NCBI GenBank assembly: GCA_023105745.1
Contig: JALGQZ010000001.1
Span: 48,483,662-48,547,661, forward strand
Length of the DNA: 64,000 nucleotides
Direction of reading: 5' to 3'
Origin: Austropuccinia psidii
Taxonomy: Eukaryota > Basidiomycota > Pucciniomycetes > Pucciniales > Sphaerophragmiaceae
Positions 19,573-31,257 of this stretch are shown piece after piece (the stretch's first letter is position 1; every line of letters begins with the position of its first letter). The notes beneath the pieces were generated by a model. The model was not told the origin of the DNA, did not search any database, and saw nothing but the letters and a program-made list of their open reading frames with translations. The position numbers were made by a program, and so were the translations under genes.

Positions 19573-20450
19573 CAAGAAGTTTAATTTAAAAAGTGCCCCT
19601 TAAAAGTTCCAGAGGAATTCAAGCTGTGTCTTGGTTAGATTTACTTTCAATTAATGTAAAATGACATTCAAAAGAAGTTGAATAAACTACTTTATCCAAT
19701 GAAGTGGATCTGGAACAGGACATTCAATTCATAAATCAAAAAGACAAGAGTTTCAGCACAGAGGAGAGGCACAAAGAGAAAATGCCAGAACATCCATGAG
19801 CTACCAAAGTTCAGTTGGCAAATTTTAAACTTTTATTGAGAGTCCACAGTATAACATAACTGCTATTCCTATTGGTAGATCTGAATAACTGCCAACAAGC
19901 CAAAGTAGAGATATACTAGCCTCAGTTCCAGAAATGGGTGATGGATACAAAGCAGAAGGAGTGGGAACTTCTTCCCATCCTTTGGATAGGAAAAATAAAC
20001 TCCTACCTTCAGTTAAAGAAGCTTGTGTGTCCCAAAAATGCAAAACATCTTCTGAAAGGTTGGACACCAAGTTCTTGCAAAGGAAAAGTCCAAAAGATAA
20101 AAGCTTTGTTGAAAAACAAAATCCTGTTATCAGAGGATTAGAAGAAAGATTTTTCCAAAAAGAAGGACAACATCCCTGTGGAGGCTCCCAAAGCCTGCAA
20201 ATGCAATAATCTTGCACCACAAGTACAAAATACAGTCAAGAAATCCCAGAAGAACAACCAGAAGGGCAAGAAAAAGCAAAAGACAAATGGACAAGCCCTA
20301 CCCTCATAGATACAGAACTCCAAAGAAGGAAAACACAGCCATGGACGATGTGTTCAATATTGCAAGAACTCTGATAGAACCCAAAAACAAAGAGGAGGAA
20401 AGAATGAATCAATCCTTTTAAAAGAAATGGACCTTGTAAATCTTTTATCT
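19573..20450 (+). pseudogene. Element A: decayed gag remnant
   Basis: 19573-19930 is AT-rich without a clear ORF. From about 19935 the plus strand encodes broken pieces of a gag like that of element D: around 19945-20145 KINSYLQL, GWTPSSCKGKVQKIKALLKN (compare NSYLHITS and GWSPLSCKEKVKKIKNWLKN in D), and around 20310-20420 NIARTLIEPKNKEEERMNQ. Stops and frame changes separate the pieces. No intact product is possible. Homology is by eye to 50787-51246. Confidence 0.75.
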
Positions 20451-20759
20451 CATGTTGAAACTTTCAATAAACCATTTTCATAAGATTTCATACTTTTGAG
20501 TATATCCCAGAAAAGGTGAGTAGAGAGATTTTACAAGTCAAAGATTCACCAAAAGCCATTATGGGTCTTGAGAACATCAACTAAGAGGAAATATTATCTT
20601 TGAAACATATTTGTGAAAGAATTGGGTCAAAGGTTTCTTTGCTTAATCAGCCAGATTATAATTCTATTCCTTTTATTACTAAAAAATTGAAATAAATAAG
20701 AATACAACTTCAAAACTTGGAAAGCTCAACTGGCCATAATGCAGCTCTTTTTAATACAA

Positions 20760-21760
20760 CAGTTTCATATTAAAGAATAAAGCAATTTTTTATTGTGTTT
20801 TTAGTGTCTGGGGGGGAAAAGAAGAAGAAGAGGTCCTTTTATAGTAAATATCCCTTGTTCTAGTAGACCTGTAATAAGACCATCCCATGGAATTGATGAA
20901 TATTATAAGGTTTGGTGTTGATTAGATCATTGAGTAACCCTTTTATCTCATTTTGCTTACATTTTGAGAGTTATTAACATAAATCTAATATCGCTGACAT
21001 AATAGGCTTGCAAAATGACTCATTTTTGCAGATTTCTGTAGTTGTAATATCAAAAACTACTATTAATTAGTTTTATCTTCCATTTGGCTGTTTAATACAA
21101 AATAAGATTAGAGTTATTGATCACAAATGCACATTTTTAAGCCTGAAATTTAAACTTTGATAGCTTATAAGGTTTTAAGGCTATAGAAATTCAGAGAGTG
21201 AATTCTGATATCCAAGGAGATCTTATTACATAATCAAAAAATCAATTTTGATAATCTTATATGTAATCCATCTTTTATGTTGATATTTCCAGCTTTAGAC
21301 TTTAAAATATGATTTCATGGGATATACCTTGAAGATAATTACAAAGATTATATCATTCTTGAAATATAAACTATTACAATTTGAATATCCACCTTTTTTA
21401 ATTTCAAATCGTCAACAGCTTGTGCTATTTTTCCCAATATCCCTTTATAATTTTTAACATTGATTATAACTCGCCAAATAATGTTTATATCTTTATTTTT
21501 AAAGTTATTTAATGATAAGGTTGTTTTTGAATAAACTCTTTATCATCTTTAATTGAAATGATAAGTACTAAAAACCATAAATATATGCACTTATCATAAA
21601 ATTCCATATATGCAGGTTATCTCAGAAAGTATTGGGTTTACAAAGAGAAATTAAAAGAGTAGTATATATAGTTTGCAATGAGAAATCCAAAAATATAGCT
21701 TATTCCACATTTTTCTGACTTATCTCTGAGATAATAAAGGATTTATGCTACTTTATGGTG
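20760..21760 (-). repeat. Degraded LTR-C family fragment inside element A
   Basis: The reverse complement of the LTR-C family is recognisable: tttatagtaaatatccc and ctagtagac near 20836-20870, ggaattgatgaatattataagg near 20890, aattcagagagtgaattctgat near 21190-21210, and atatatgcac near 21582. It interrupts element A between gag pieces. The ends are not sharp and I find no target duplication, so it is a truncated or very old solo LTR. Confidence 0.6.
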
Positions 21761-21859
21761 TTTTTTACTTATTTTGAGATTCTAATTTCAATTCTTATAG
21801 GTTTTTTTATAGAACTCTTTTTAACATTGAGGGGAACAGGCCCATTTGATGGTTTCTTA

Positions 21860-23252
21860 AATAAAAGGACAGATTAAGGCCCTCCATCCTAATATGTCTG
21901 AAATGATTGTAAATAAGTTTCTATGAAAAGAATTTGGGGGTGACATGGAGTATTCTATAAGAAGAAGTGTATTGATGCTTTCCCTGCAGAAAATTATGTT
22001 AATGCTATGGAAGACATCACTACCAGAATAGAAATTGGTCAAAAGATTTATAAACCTCCAATAGAAAAAAAAACTAATGGAAGACAAATTCTGAAATACA
22101 ACTCCAATACATTACAAGACAGAGCTCCTTTGAAATGTTATAAGTGTGGAAGTCAATCACATTTACCAATAGTTGTCCTAAAAATAGAATAATAAGTAAG
22201 ATAAAACCTGAGAAAATTAAAGACCTCAAAGAAAAACCTGATGGTTCTATGCATGCAAGTGATTCTGAGCTTTCTGAAGACAATATGAAAGAAGAGATTA
22301 GTATAGAAAACATCATTGTTTACTTTCAAGGCACAGAAGTTCATACTCAGTTGCCAAAATATAGTGATGAGTGCATAGATCTGTTACATGTACAAGATGT
22401 CAAATTGCAGAACCCCACACATGCCAAAGGTAATGGCTATACATCTTTATCATATTTTATCACTATTATTGTTATTAACAACAAGGAATCCAAGATAAAT
22501 ATTGATTCAGGTTCATTTTTTGTACACGTGTTGGTAAAGGTCATCTTGATAAAATTTATACCAATTGGGAGGAAAAAGTAATGGCAATTGAAGCCATCAA
22601 ATTGAGAAGCTCTAGCCATGATATGCACCATTTCAGAATTCTGAAATCATAAGTGATATTTTCTCACCTTGAAGGAAGAATCATAGTGAAAGTTTAATTT
22701 TTTGTTATCAAAAAGTGATTATCTCAATATCTATGGTATGAAAATCAGTAATCATAAAGACAGATATCTTACTATGGGGGACAAGAGTAGAAGAATCTTC
22801 TTCTTTCCTACAAAGAAAGGAGGAGAACTGTCATCAGCTAAGTTCAACATTTTGAAAAAGATATATTTGTGAATGATCAGCTTTTTGAAACTCAAATTGG
22901 TCCTGAGTTAACATTGGAAATGAAGGAAGATCCTATTGAGAATTTGTTTCAATAAAGAGAAGCCTTGTCACCTGATAATGAGCTGCTAGGAGATATTAAA
23001 GGCCATTAACTGGAAATTATTCTCAATGTGAAAAGACCTTAACCTCAACTATTGAGAAGACCAGCTTGTCCAGCTAGCCCTAGAGCTAGAGAAGGATTAC
23101 AGTACAAATTAATGAATTAATGAAACAGGGAGTTCTAGGAAAGATGTGACACAATGAGGAATTAGAAGTCACAACTCCTATCATCCTCACTTGGATGAAT
23201 GATAAATCTAGGATGCTGGTAAATTGGGAAAATAAAATACCTATACCATTGC
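21860..23252 (+). pseudogene. Element A: decayed gag2-protease-RT remnant
   Basis: Pieces in order: a capsid-end block at 21880-22060 (ENYVNAMEDITTRIEIG, compare D near 52180); a zinc knuckle CYKCGSQSH at about 22137 that has lost its last Cys; a TEVHTQLPKYSDEC block at 22335; a protease motif INIDSGS at about 22497; and the RT N-terminus from about 22980 (RRPACPASPRAREG, then HNEELEVTTPIILTW). Many stops and frameshifts. It ends at 23257 where element B was inserted in RT; attca (23253-23257) is the first copy of B's target duplication, and the second lies outside the window. Confidence 0.8.
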
Positions 23253-23257
23253 ATTCA

Positions 23258-24683
23258 TGTCACCCTGTGACTCAAAACGAGAGCACAAGTATGATCGCCA
23301 AATACCATAAATCAATGGTATAGCCAAGATACCACCAAAAGATGGAGCTGAGCCAAATCAGCTCAAAGGGTATCAAAAAAAGGAGGAGACTCATTCCTTT
23401 CCAAATATACAAGTCCCATAATAATAGGAAAAAGAATAACAAAGTTATTCCTGCTCAAAGTTGCTGCTGAGCATAAACCTTAATTTTCACCTCTCATCTG
23501 AAATCCAGATGAAGTGACTTAAACCCATCAAATGGGTATTCAAAATTGAGCTCTAAGTCAGGGATATTAATGGTACCAGCCAAGCTGAGCTAGCACCAGA
23601 GTTACAGAAGTTATGGCCAAATTCAGGCCAAATAAGGGTGAATAAAACATTCACCATTCATCTAACTTCTACAGTTTTAGTGTGAGATACCTAAAGTGGG
23701 GTCTTTTTGGAAAGAGCACAATAAGGGATATTTGATTGTGCCATTCAATTTCCCATAGCTAATCTAGAACAAAAGTTATAAGGAAAACAAGCCCAATACA
23801 GCCTTTTGCCTAAAACACACATATGCACAAAACATTTATACATGGCATCACTTTGCCATATTGAATGATAACTATATAAAAGGAGGTACGATTGTGTAGA
23901 AAGAATACAGGGATACACACTGAACCAATTTTGAGGTTTATATCTCAAAAACTGACAAAGTTATGGCTGTTTTAAGGTCAAAATCCCACAGTTTGGCCAA
24001 TACAGCCTTACCATGGGATAATATCCCATAACTATGATTATGAGGTGTCAAACAGACAAAGAAGCTTGTTTTTACTTCAATACTTCATACTTCATTCAAT
24101 AATGGGGTCCCATACAGGTTCTGTACAGCATTCTACGCGTCATACATTTCAGAATCAGGCTATTTGGTCCCCAGATGAAAATTTTCACCCTGTATTGATG
24201 AAAACTGCCCAGATGTGGTTTTAAAGCCACATTTGAGCCCCATACAGGCTATACAGGTGTTTTGAAAACCACAAGCCTGTCCTAGAGAGTGAAAAATCTT
24301 CAATTCCTCTATGTGAAAAGGTCTAGCAGCCTTTTCACCCCATTCCAGGATAAAAGGAGGCCTTTTCACTACCAGAAAAAGAATCCCCATCCTTCCCTTA
24401 AATTCTTACGCAGTACAACTGTCAAAAACAGTTATCATCTTGGAAAAGAACCAGGTTATAATTTAAATTTAAGTATTGTCACTCTTATCATAGTAATCCA
24501 ACTGGTAAGACTGCACCCAGGGCTTTCAGAAGCGCTTACCACCACTATATCATTATAGTAAAGCCCTTATTAACTTCTTTTAAACCCTTATTACAATCAA
24601 CAGATCTTTATTGCCACTTTTACTTTGTCACAGTCATAGTTAAATACTGTAAATATACCTTTATCATAGACTCAGCCTCACGG
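23258..24683 (+). repeat. 5' LTR of element B
   Basis: Starts TGTCACCCTGTGACTC and ends near ACTCAGCCTCACG, next to TTTGGGGGCCTGG. About 1426 bp. Compared with the solo copies (reverse complement of 37496-38933), the terminal CTGACA has mutated and many internal differences exist, in keeping with age. ORFs inside are chance. The last one or two bases of the boundary are uncertain. Confidence 0.9.
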
Positions 24684-25305
24684 TTTGGGGGCCTGGCTGT
24701 GCTTTTTTGAATTTTTGGACCTTATAAGTGAATTTTTTCTCTTATGTTCTTTATTATGACAATTTTTTTTATCTTTTTAGGTGTAATTTTTTCATAAAAG
24801 TATACATCATATATATCTTATATATACATTTACAGTGGTATATGTCATATACCACCATTATTTATTTTCTTTAATCACATTGTGGTGTGGTTGATTCTAA
24901 TTTAATGACTACAAAAACCCTTATTTTTGGTGTTTTTTACATATAAAAACACTTTAAGCCATTAATAAAGTCCCCGTTTTTAATCAAAAGAAGGACAGCT
25001 CTTACCATAAAACTAATAGTTGAGGCGTGGTTGGGTGTGTTCTTAATTCAATTACCCTCTTACATACCACTTTTTATCAGATTATACTTGCTAATTACAA
25101 GGCAATCTGTGAGATACTGGCATACAAACAGTGTACCAGATATCTGTATGCTGTATTTCTGATGTGAAATTTTTAATACAATTTCACTGTCACTATACAA
25201 GGGCATATTGTAGTAATATACAAGCCCAGAGGCCATTCTTAGATGTGCAAACAGAATTTCAAGAAGTCTTAACTGACATTAAGCCCTCTTTTCCTGTTTT
25301 ATTCA
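24684..25305 (+). other. Element B leader with PBS-like motif
   Basis: Begins TTTGGGGGCCTGGCTGTG, nearly identical to the same position in elements C and D (39969 and 48030), so it is the likely primer binding site. I cannot name the tRNA. The rest is AT-rich leader without an ORF. A splice-acceptor-like ttttattcag ends near 25307, just before the first gag ORF. Confidence 0.65.
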
Positions 25306-26365
25306 GTGGAAGAAAACTACATACCACTTGAGACCCAGTCACAGGCCAACACACCAGTGACACCCTCAGAACCAAAGGGCAGCAAGGGAAAGGGAAAGAG
25401 GCACAGTGAAGGCCTGATTACAGCAAAAAAAAAGACACCCATTGCCACTCAGATAAATAGAAAACCACAAAACTCTGCTTCAATACAAAGTAAACCAAGC
25501 TTAAACACTTGTACAGGGAAGATTACCATAATTAACCCAGTTGTAACTTCTAAAGGTAGATTTCCAAAATCAGCAGACAAAAAATTTGTACAAGGCACAG
25601 TGAAAAGTAAATACCCTAAGAAAATAAAGTTTTTCACTGCTTGAAAACACTGATATGCACCTCAGAAATGTTGGCTTCCAAAGGAACCAGCCAAAGGAAG
25701 GAGAAGGCTTGTCCAGAACAAGAATACCTGGAAGAGGACACCTTGGACACAGTAGTGGATGGAAAGACACTGAGGGAAATCATACCCCCCTGCCATTAAA
25801 TTTCCAATTTAAAACAAACCTCAAACCAGAGGACTGGAAAGATATGGATCAATTTCTTCAGCTCCAACAACTCCTCAAAGATTTATTTCAATGGAGCATG
25901 GACAACAAGAGGTTCAACCTGGCATCCCACTGGGCAGAACTTGGAGAAACTTTCCAGAAGATCTGTCCAAAAGAGATAGACTTCAATGACCTTATGGTAA
26001 TCACCAAAGGTTGGAATATCACCAGGCAGTTCAAACTGCTGGATGTGAGGGCAAACAGGATAAGGGAGAATCAAGCCACTATCCAAGCTATAGAAGAACA
26101 GCTGACCCAGACAGGGCATACTCAGGTTCCTTCAGGCTCACAAGAAGCAGGCCAAATCAGATCTCCAGTGGCTTCACACCATTCAGAAACCAACAGATCA
26201 GTGGCCAACAGTCACCATTCTTCACAATACCACAAAGTTTCCAGGAGAAGAAAAAGATACAAGGGCAAAAACAAGACCACCTTCAGCCAGAGGAAGATAG
26301 AGTCAGACCCTATTATCCAGAAGCTGTTGGATTTAGTGAAAGAAATGCACAAGAACCAGAAGTAG
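25306..26365 (+). pseudogene. Element B gag ORF1 (damaged)
   Basis: Two ORFs in different frames (25306-25644 and 25655-26365) cover the first gag unit, which is a Lys-rich N-terminal part and then a helical capsid-like part (for example MDQFLQLQQLLKDLFQWSMD and NLASHWAELGETFQKIC). The second piece ends at a TAG at 26363-26365. The next unit (from about 26011) runs in the -1 frame and overlaps it by some 350 nt. I recognise this family from rust fungus predictions but know of no tested function. Confidence 0.7.
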
Positions 26366-27441
26366 TTGTAAATAACTCTAGAATCAGTAGTCCCCTTAAT
26401 AGAAATATTACAAACACTCAGATTGAACATAATGTTGTCACACCTGAGAGTAACCTAAACAGTGATGCACTGTGGTTACAAATGTCCCAATATTCTGAGC
26501 AAACTCAAAATGGATTTGCAGAACTTGCAGCAAGCCATGAGAGGATGAAAATATTGACAGCCTCCATGGACGAAACCGTTAAACACCTTCAAAAAGGACA
26601 TGCTCAATTGAGAAAAGCCTCTGAAGAAACCAACAAAAGGGTGAATCTAGTCTTTGAAAACAACACCACAGCAAAAGGGACAGGGATTGTCTGGATCAAG
26701 ACATAAACAAACAGTTTAATGTCTGCCATAGCATGAAGCCCAAACCACAAGGACATGCTATGGATATTCCATATCACCAAGATGACATAAACTGAGATGC
26801 CATTTTGATGAATAAGGAAAGATCTCCATCACAATAGAAAGATGGAGATAATATGTCTAATTCAGAGAAGGAAGCCTTGAAACAGCTTCCTGAGGCCCCA
26901 AGCTGGCCCAAATTCTCTGGAACTGGAGAATATGATCAATGGAGCTCATAGATTATATTGATGGACTCTTCATTGATTTAACAAGCATACCAGACTACTG
27001 AATTATTGATAGAATTAATAAAGCATTCAAAAGACATGCTGGTATTTGGTAAAAAGAAATAAAAGAAATCCAGCACAGAAGAAACTGGCCATGTTGGAGG
27101 AGTCAAATTATCCAGAAGTACAGTAATGGTACCTGTATATGGCAAAAGACCTTGTCATTTGAAAATGACAAATACCCTGTGGACAAAGATCCATATGGGT
27201 GGTGTCTTAGACAGTCTAAAAGACTCAAAGCCATTGATCCTCAAATGAGCATTCAGATGAGGAATCATAAACTCCTTACACAAATTCCAGGACAACTAGG
27301 GCATGCAGTAAAATGCAGATGCAACCACAATTTCACTCTAGATGACATTGCAAATACCTTACAAAATTTAAGGAAAAGAACTAAATAGGGAAATACACCC
27401 CATATAAAAGCAATGGTTTCAAAGAGAAACACCCTTCCAGG
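26011..27441 (+). pseudogene. Element B gag ORF2, capsid part (damaged)
   Basis: Open from 26011 to 26706 in the -1 frame of ORF1, with a coiled-coil-like block (MDETVKHLQKGHAQLRKASEE) at about 26567. After a stop at about 26704 the capsid core continues in broken frames: WPKFSGTGEYDQW at about 26905 and a continuation at 27152-27388 (MSFENDKYPVDKDP, then RNHKLLTQIPGQLGHAVKCRCN). This matches the WPTFSGEGEYNH region of element D. Confidence 0.7.
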
Positions 27442-29063
27442 GTGGAGTTTAAAGACAAACCCAGAGAAAGAGTGGCCAAAGCAGCTAAGAAGAAGAATTC
27501 TTGTCATCATTTTGGTTCAACAGACCACTGTGTCAACAACTGTCCAAAGGCAGAGAAAAAGGTCTATGCCATTGAGAAAGTCCCAGAAGAGGAATCCCCA
27601 ACAGAGAATTCTGACTCAGACTCTATGGTTGATGCCATCAGAGAACAATCTGATGAAGAGAAAGACCCAAGAGAAGAATTGCTAGTGGAATACCAAGAGG
27701 AAACCCCACTAGAAATCCAGGACATACAGCTGGAAGCAGGCATGCCACAAGAAATTGCCAACAAAAACCTGTGCAAACACACACAAGAGGAAAAAGAATT
27801 CCTGGTTACACCAACCAAAGGTATGGCATACATACATGGGACAGCCACAAAAATGACTGTTTGCATTGACAATGCTCAACACCCATTGATCATTCACAGT
27901 GGGGCACACTTCTCCATAGTGGCAACAAAGTATCTGGACAACCACTTCCCAAACTGGGAAAAAACGCTCTTGCCCACCAAGGCAAAGAACTTCAAGGGTG
28001 TTTCAGGGAAGATGACCTCCATTGGGACAATTACCAAAGAGATAATCATACCCCATAGGAAGGGTAATATCAGACTCATCCCAGAGTTTTTAGTGCTTGA
28101 TGATTCCCAAATCCAAGGGTTTTTACTGGGACAGATTACCAAAGGATGTATGGAATGATATTCACAATAGTAAAAACAGGCACATTACCCTTGGTACCAA
28201 CAAAAAAAAGAAATTTTCACTTGATATATACCAAATATCTGCCCAGGATCCACTGGAAGAACTACTGAATGAATTAAGAGAGGTCCAGTTTAGCACTACC
28301 CACACCAGTAAACAGAACCTAAGTTTACTGAAGATGCTGAGAAAGAATAGACCAGAATTTGTCGTTGGTGAAGAACCGCTAGGCAAAATTAGAGGCCATG
28401 ATATAGAACTATATCTGGATGTGGAAATACCTTATCCACCCATACTCAGGAGAACTCATTACCCAGAAATTCTGGAAACCAGGAAGGAAATTTAAAAACA
28501 TATCAAGGAACTCCTGGACATGGATATCATCAGAAAGATTGGACACAATGAAATAGTGGAAATTACCACTCCTTTCTGGATCACCTGGCATGATGGCCAG
28601 TCTAGGTTTTGTGCAGACTTCAGAGCTTTGAATAACTACACCAAAGCTGAAAGGTACCCTATACCCAGGATACCTCATGCCTTAGGAAAACTGGCAAAAG
28701 CCAAATACATCACCAAAATGTATTGTATGAAAGGCTTCCACCAGATTGGAGTTAAACCAAACTTTGTGAAATCACTCAGAATCATATGTCATATGGGCAT
28801 ATATGAGTACAACAGGATGCCATTTGGCATCAAGAATGCACCAGCCCACTTCCAAAGGTTGATGGACACCATATTTCAAGAAGAAAAATTGGGAGGCTGG
28901 ATGGTAGTGAATATTGATGACATCATTATATCATCAGAGACATGGGAAGACCATTTGAAATAAATAGACAGAGTGCTAAGTAAATGCACACCCATGAGTC
29001 TGAAGATTCCACTTAAAAATTGCAATTTTGGCCAACAAGAGCTACTAGCTCTAGCACATAAAG
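27442..29063 (+). pseudogene. Element B nucleocapsid-protease-RT (inactive)
   Basis: The zinc knuckle at about 27505 reads CHHFGSTDHCVNNC, with the second Cys replaced by Phe. The protease motif at about 27895 is HSGA, so the catalytic Asp has become His. A one-base deletion near 28130 shifts frame after GFLLG. RT follows with in-frame stops at 28493-28495 and 28961-28963. Its active site reads NIDD at about 28910 instead of YIDD. It ends at FGQQELLALAHK, where the LTR-P solo LTR entered. Any one of these changes would block replication. Confidence 0.85.
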
Positions 29064-31257
29064 TGTAAGGTTTGTCTATGAAACTCTTGATAATAGTAGC
29101 AAAATCAACAGTACTATGACTGTCCTCAGTAGAAATATATAATACAACAAAATATTATAACCACAAATTTCAATATAATTATTAAAAATAATTATATAAA
29201 AAAAATAAATTTAACTATTATTATAAAAAAATATAATAATAAAAAAAATATTAATAATTATAATAAATTATAATTATTCTATTATTGTTATAGTCACTGA
29301 AAGCTATAACAATAAGAAGTGTAAAACTCTTAATGAGACAATTACACATGGCAATATGAATATTAACCACTTATAAATAATATAAATATTATTTAAAAAA
29401 GAATTATAACACACACTGTGCAGAAATAATTCTTATAGAATAAAAAATTCTATATAAAAAAACTAATACTAGATAAAAAAGAAATAGAACTTTTAGAGAA
29501 AGCTTACTTATAATATTTATTTAATACAACAAGTCAAACAACAACAGTTATTATATTAAATAATAATTATAAGTTGGAAACACTCCTAAAATCAATATTT
29601 TTAAAGACAAAACAGCTTTTTATAATAAAAATTATGATTAAAGAGTTTTTAAGTGGAATTTGTGGATTTTAAAAGATATTTAAGATGATAATTTTATAAT
29701 ATAAAATATATTATTGATGATCACAACAATAATCTGAATTCTATGATTTCAATTCTTTAATTTACAATTGATAAAGAATAAACTAACTTAAGAATTACTT
29801 TAATAATAAGATTTTATAAATAATAAAACTTTACCTGTTTAAATTTCTAATATGATTGGATTGATAATGAATTGATGGACAAAAACAGTGATGAAAAGAC
29901 TCTTTTTATGTCTTCAGAGCAGCTCTCATGATTCATAATGAATATAGAGGGCGTGCTCAGGTCAAAACTGAAAAACCATACTTAAACACAAAGTTCTTAG
30001 CTTAAGGAAACTTATTTTTAATTCCAATTTAAAGTTACCAGTGTTATTCTTAACTCCATGTAGCTTTAATCCTCATCTAAACTAATTATTTTAAGTTTTC
30101 AATATAAATAAACTTATTTATATTAAAGTTCATCACATGAAAAACTTAAAATTAGAGTTTCAAGCAGAAATATCTTAAACTCAATTTTTAATTAATTTTT
30201 AAAGAAATAATAATTTTCTTTGAGCTTAATTAAAAAACTAAATTTCCAGGCTAATTACCCAGGAAAGTCATTTATAAAAGATACTTAGAATTGAATTATA
30301 TGTAGATAATATTAGATTCTAAGCTGTGTGAAATTTTCAAGCAAATCCATTAAGAATTGGATTTTTAATGAATTTTTGAAGTTATTGTTATTTGTCCATG
30401 TAAAATAGCAATACACACCAAACCTTAGCTTTTGATAAGGTTTTAATGCCTACAACTTTGAAGTTTTAAGCTTATTTAAGGTTTTTAAGCTTGATTAAGC
30501 TTTGACAGTTCTTAAAACCTTGATTTCAAGCCTGCATATTGGGATTGACCCTTTGGCAGCTTGAAATTCCTGTCCAAATTGGGATAAAACCAGTTTAAAC
30601 CTTAAGGGCGGATCAAAGTCTAATCTTAAAGTTTAAATAAGGTTGAAAATCCTCTAATACAGGTGGACAACCTTAATTGAATCATTGCAGATCCAAAAAG
30701 TTGGGTACCCCAGCTCTATTTGGTCTTTTTCCTTTGTCCCACCTTTTTGTGTGGATTTTGCCCTTTTATTTATTTAAAGCCATACCATGGCTTTAAACCC
30801 TTTTAAATTGAGCTCACGCAGGATTTACATTGTGTATGGCAAATCCTTAGCCAATTCAGTAAATATACACCACACCTCAATTTTAACTAAAATTTTGGTA
30901 AGTTTGCATTAACCTTATGCAACTTTAAATTTAAGCTTATTTAAGCTTAAATTTAACAATTTTAAAAAAATGTTAAAAAAGTTACATTAATACTGTGAGA
31001 TTCTTAAATCTTCTAATAACACAAGAAATAAGTGTTTTTGGGTATAACACCTTATGGAGGTACCCTAGGTCATTTTTGGTGTAGAATCCAAAAATGACAT
31101 AATATTTATAACTTTGTTTATCCAAAAAAAAGTTATACTTATTTTTTGTTATTTTTTATTTTAATTTCAACTAAAAAGTCTGTTTAAGACAAAATTAACT
31201 GTTTATAAAATCATTTGTGGCCTTATTGGTATGTTATACATACCTCACAAGCTCACA
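29064..31257 (-). repeat. LTR-P family solo LTR in element B pol
   Basis: On the plus strand it runs from TGTAAGGTTTGTC to CACAAGCTCACA (2194 bp), between taaag (29059-29063) and taagg (31258-31262), a 4 of 5 target duplication. Excising it restores the RT-RNase H connection Ala-His-Lys-Val-Ser-Gly. Ends and orientation show it belongs with the C, D and Q LTRs (TGTGAG...CTTACA superfamily). Paralogue at 34944-36541. Extremely AT-rich at 29100-29900. Confidence 0.92.

Noticed and set aside
24640..24710. tRNA gene around the GGCCTGG motif
   Set aside because: No cloverleaf and no A or B box arrangement that I can see; the motif sits at LTR-internal junctions three times, as a PBS would.
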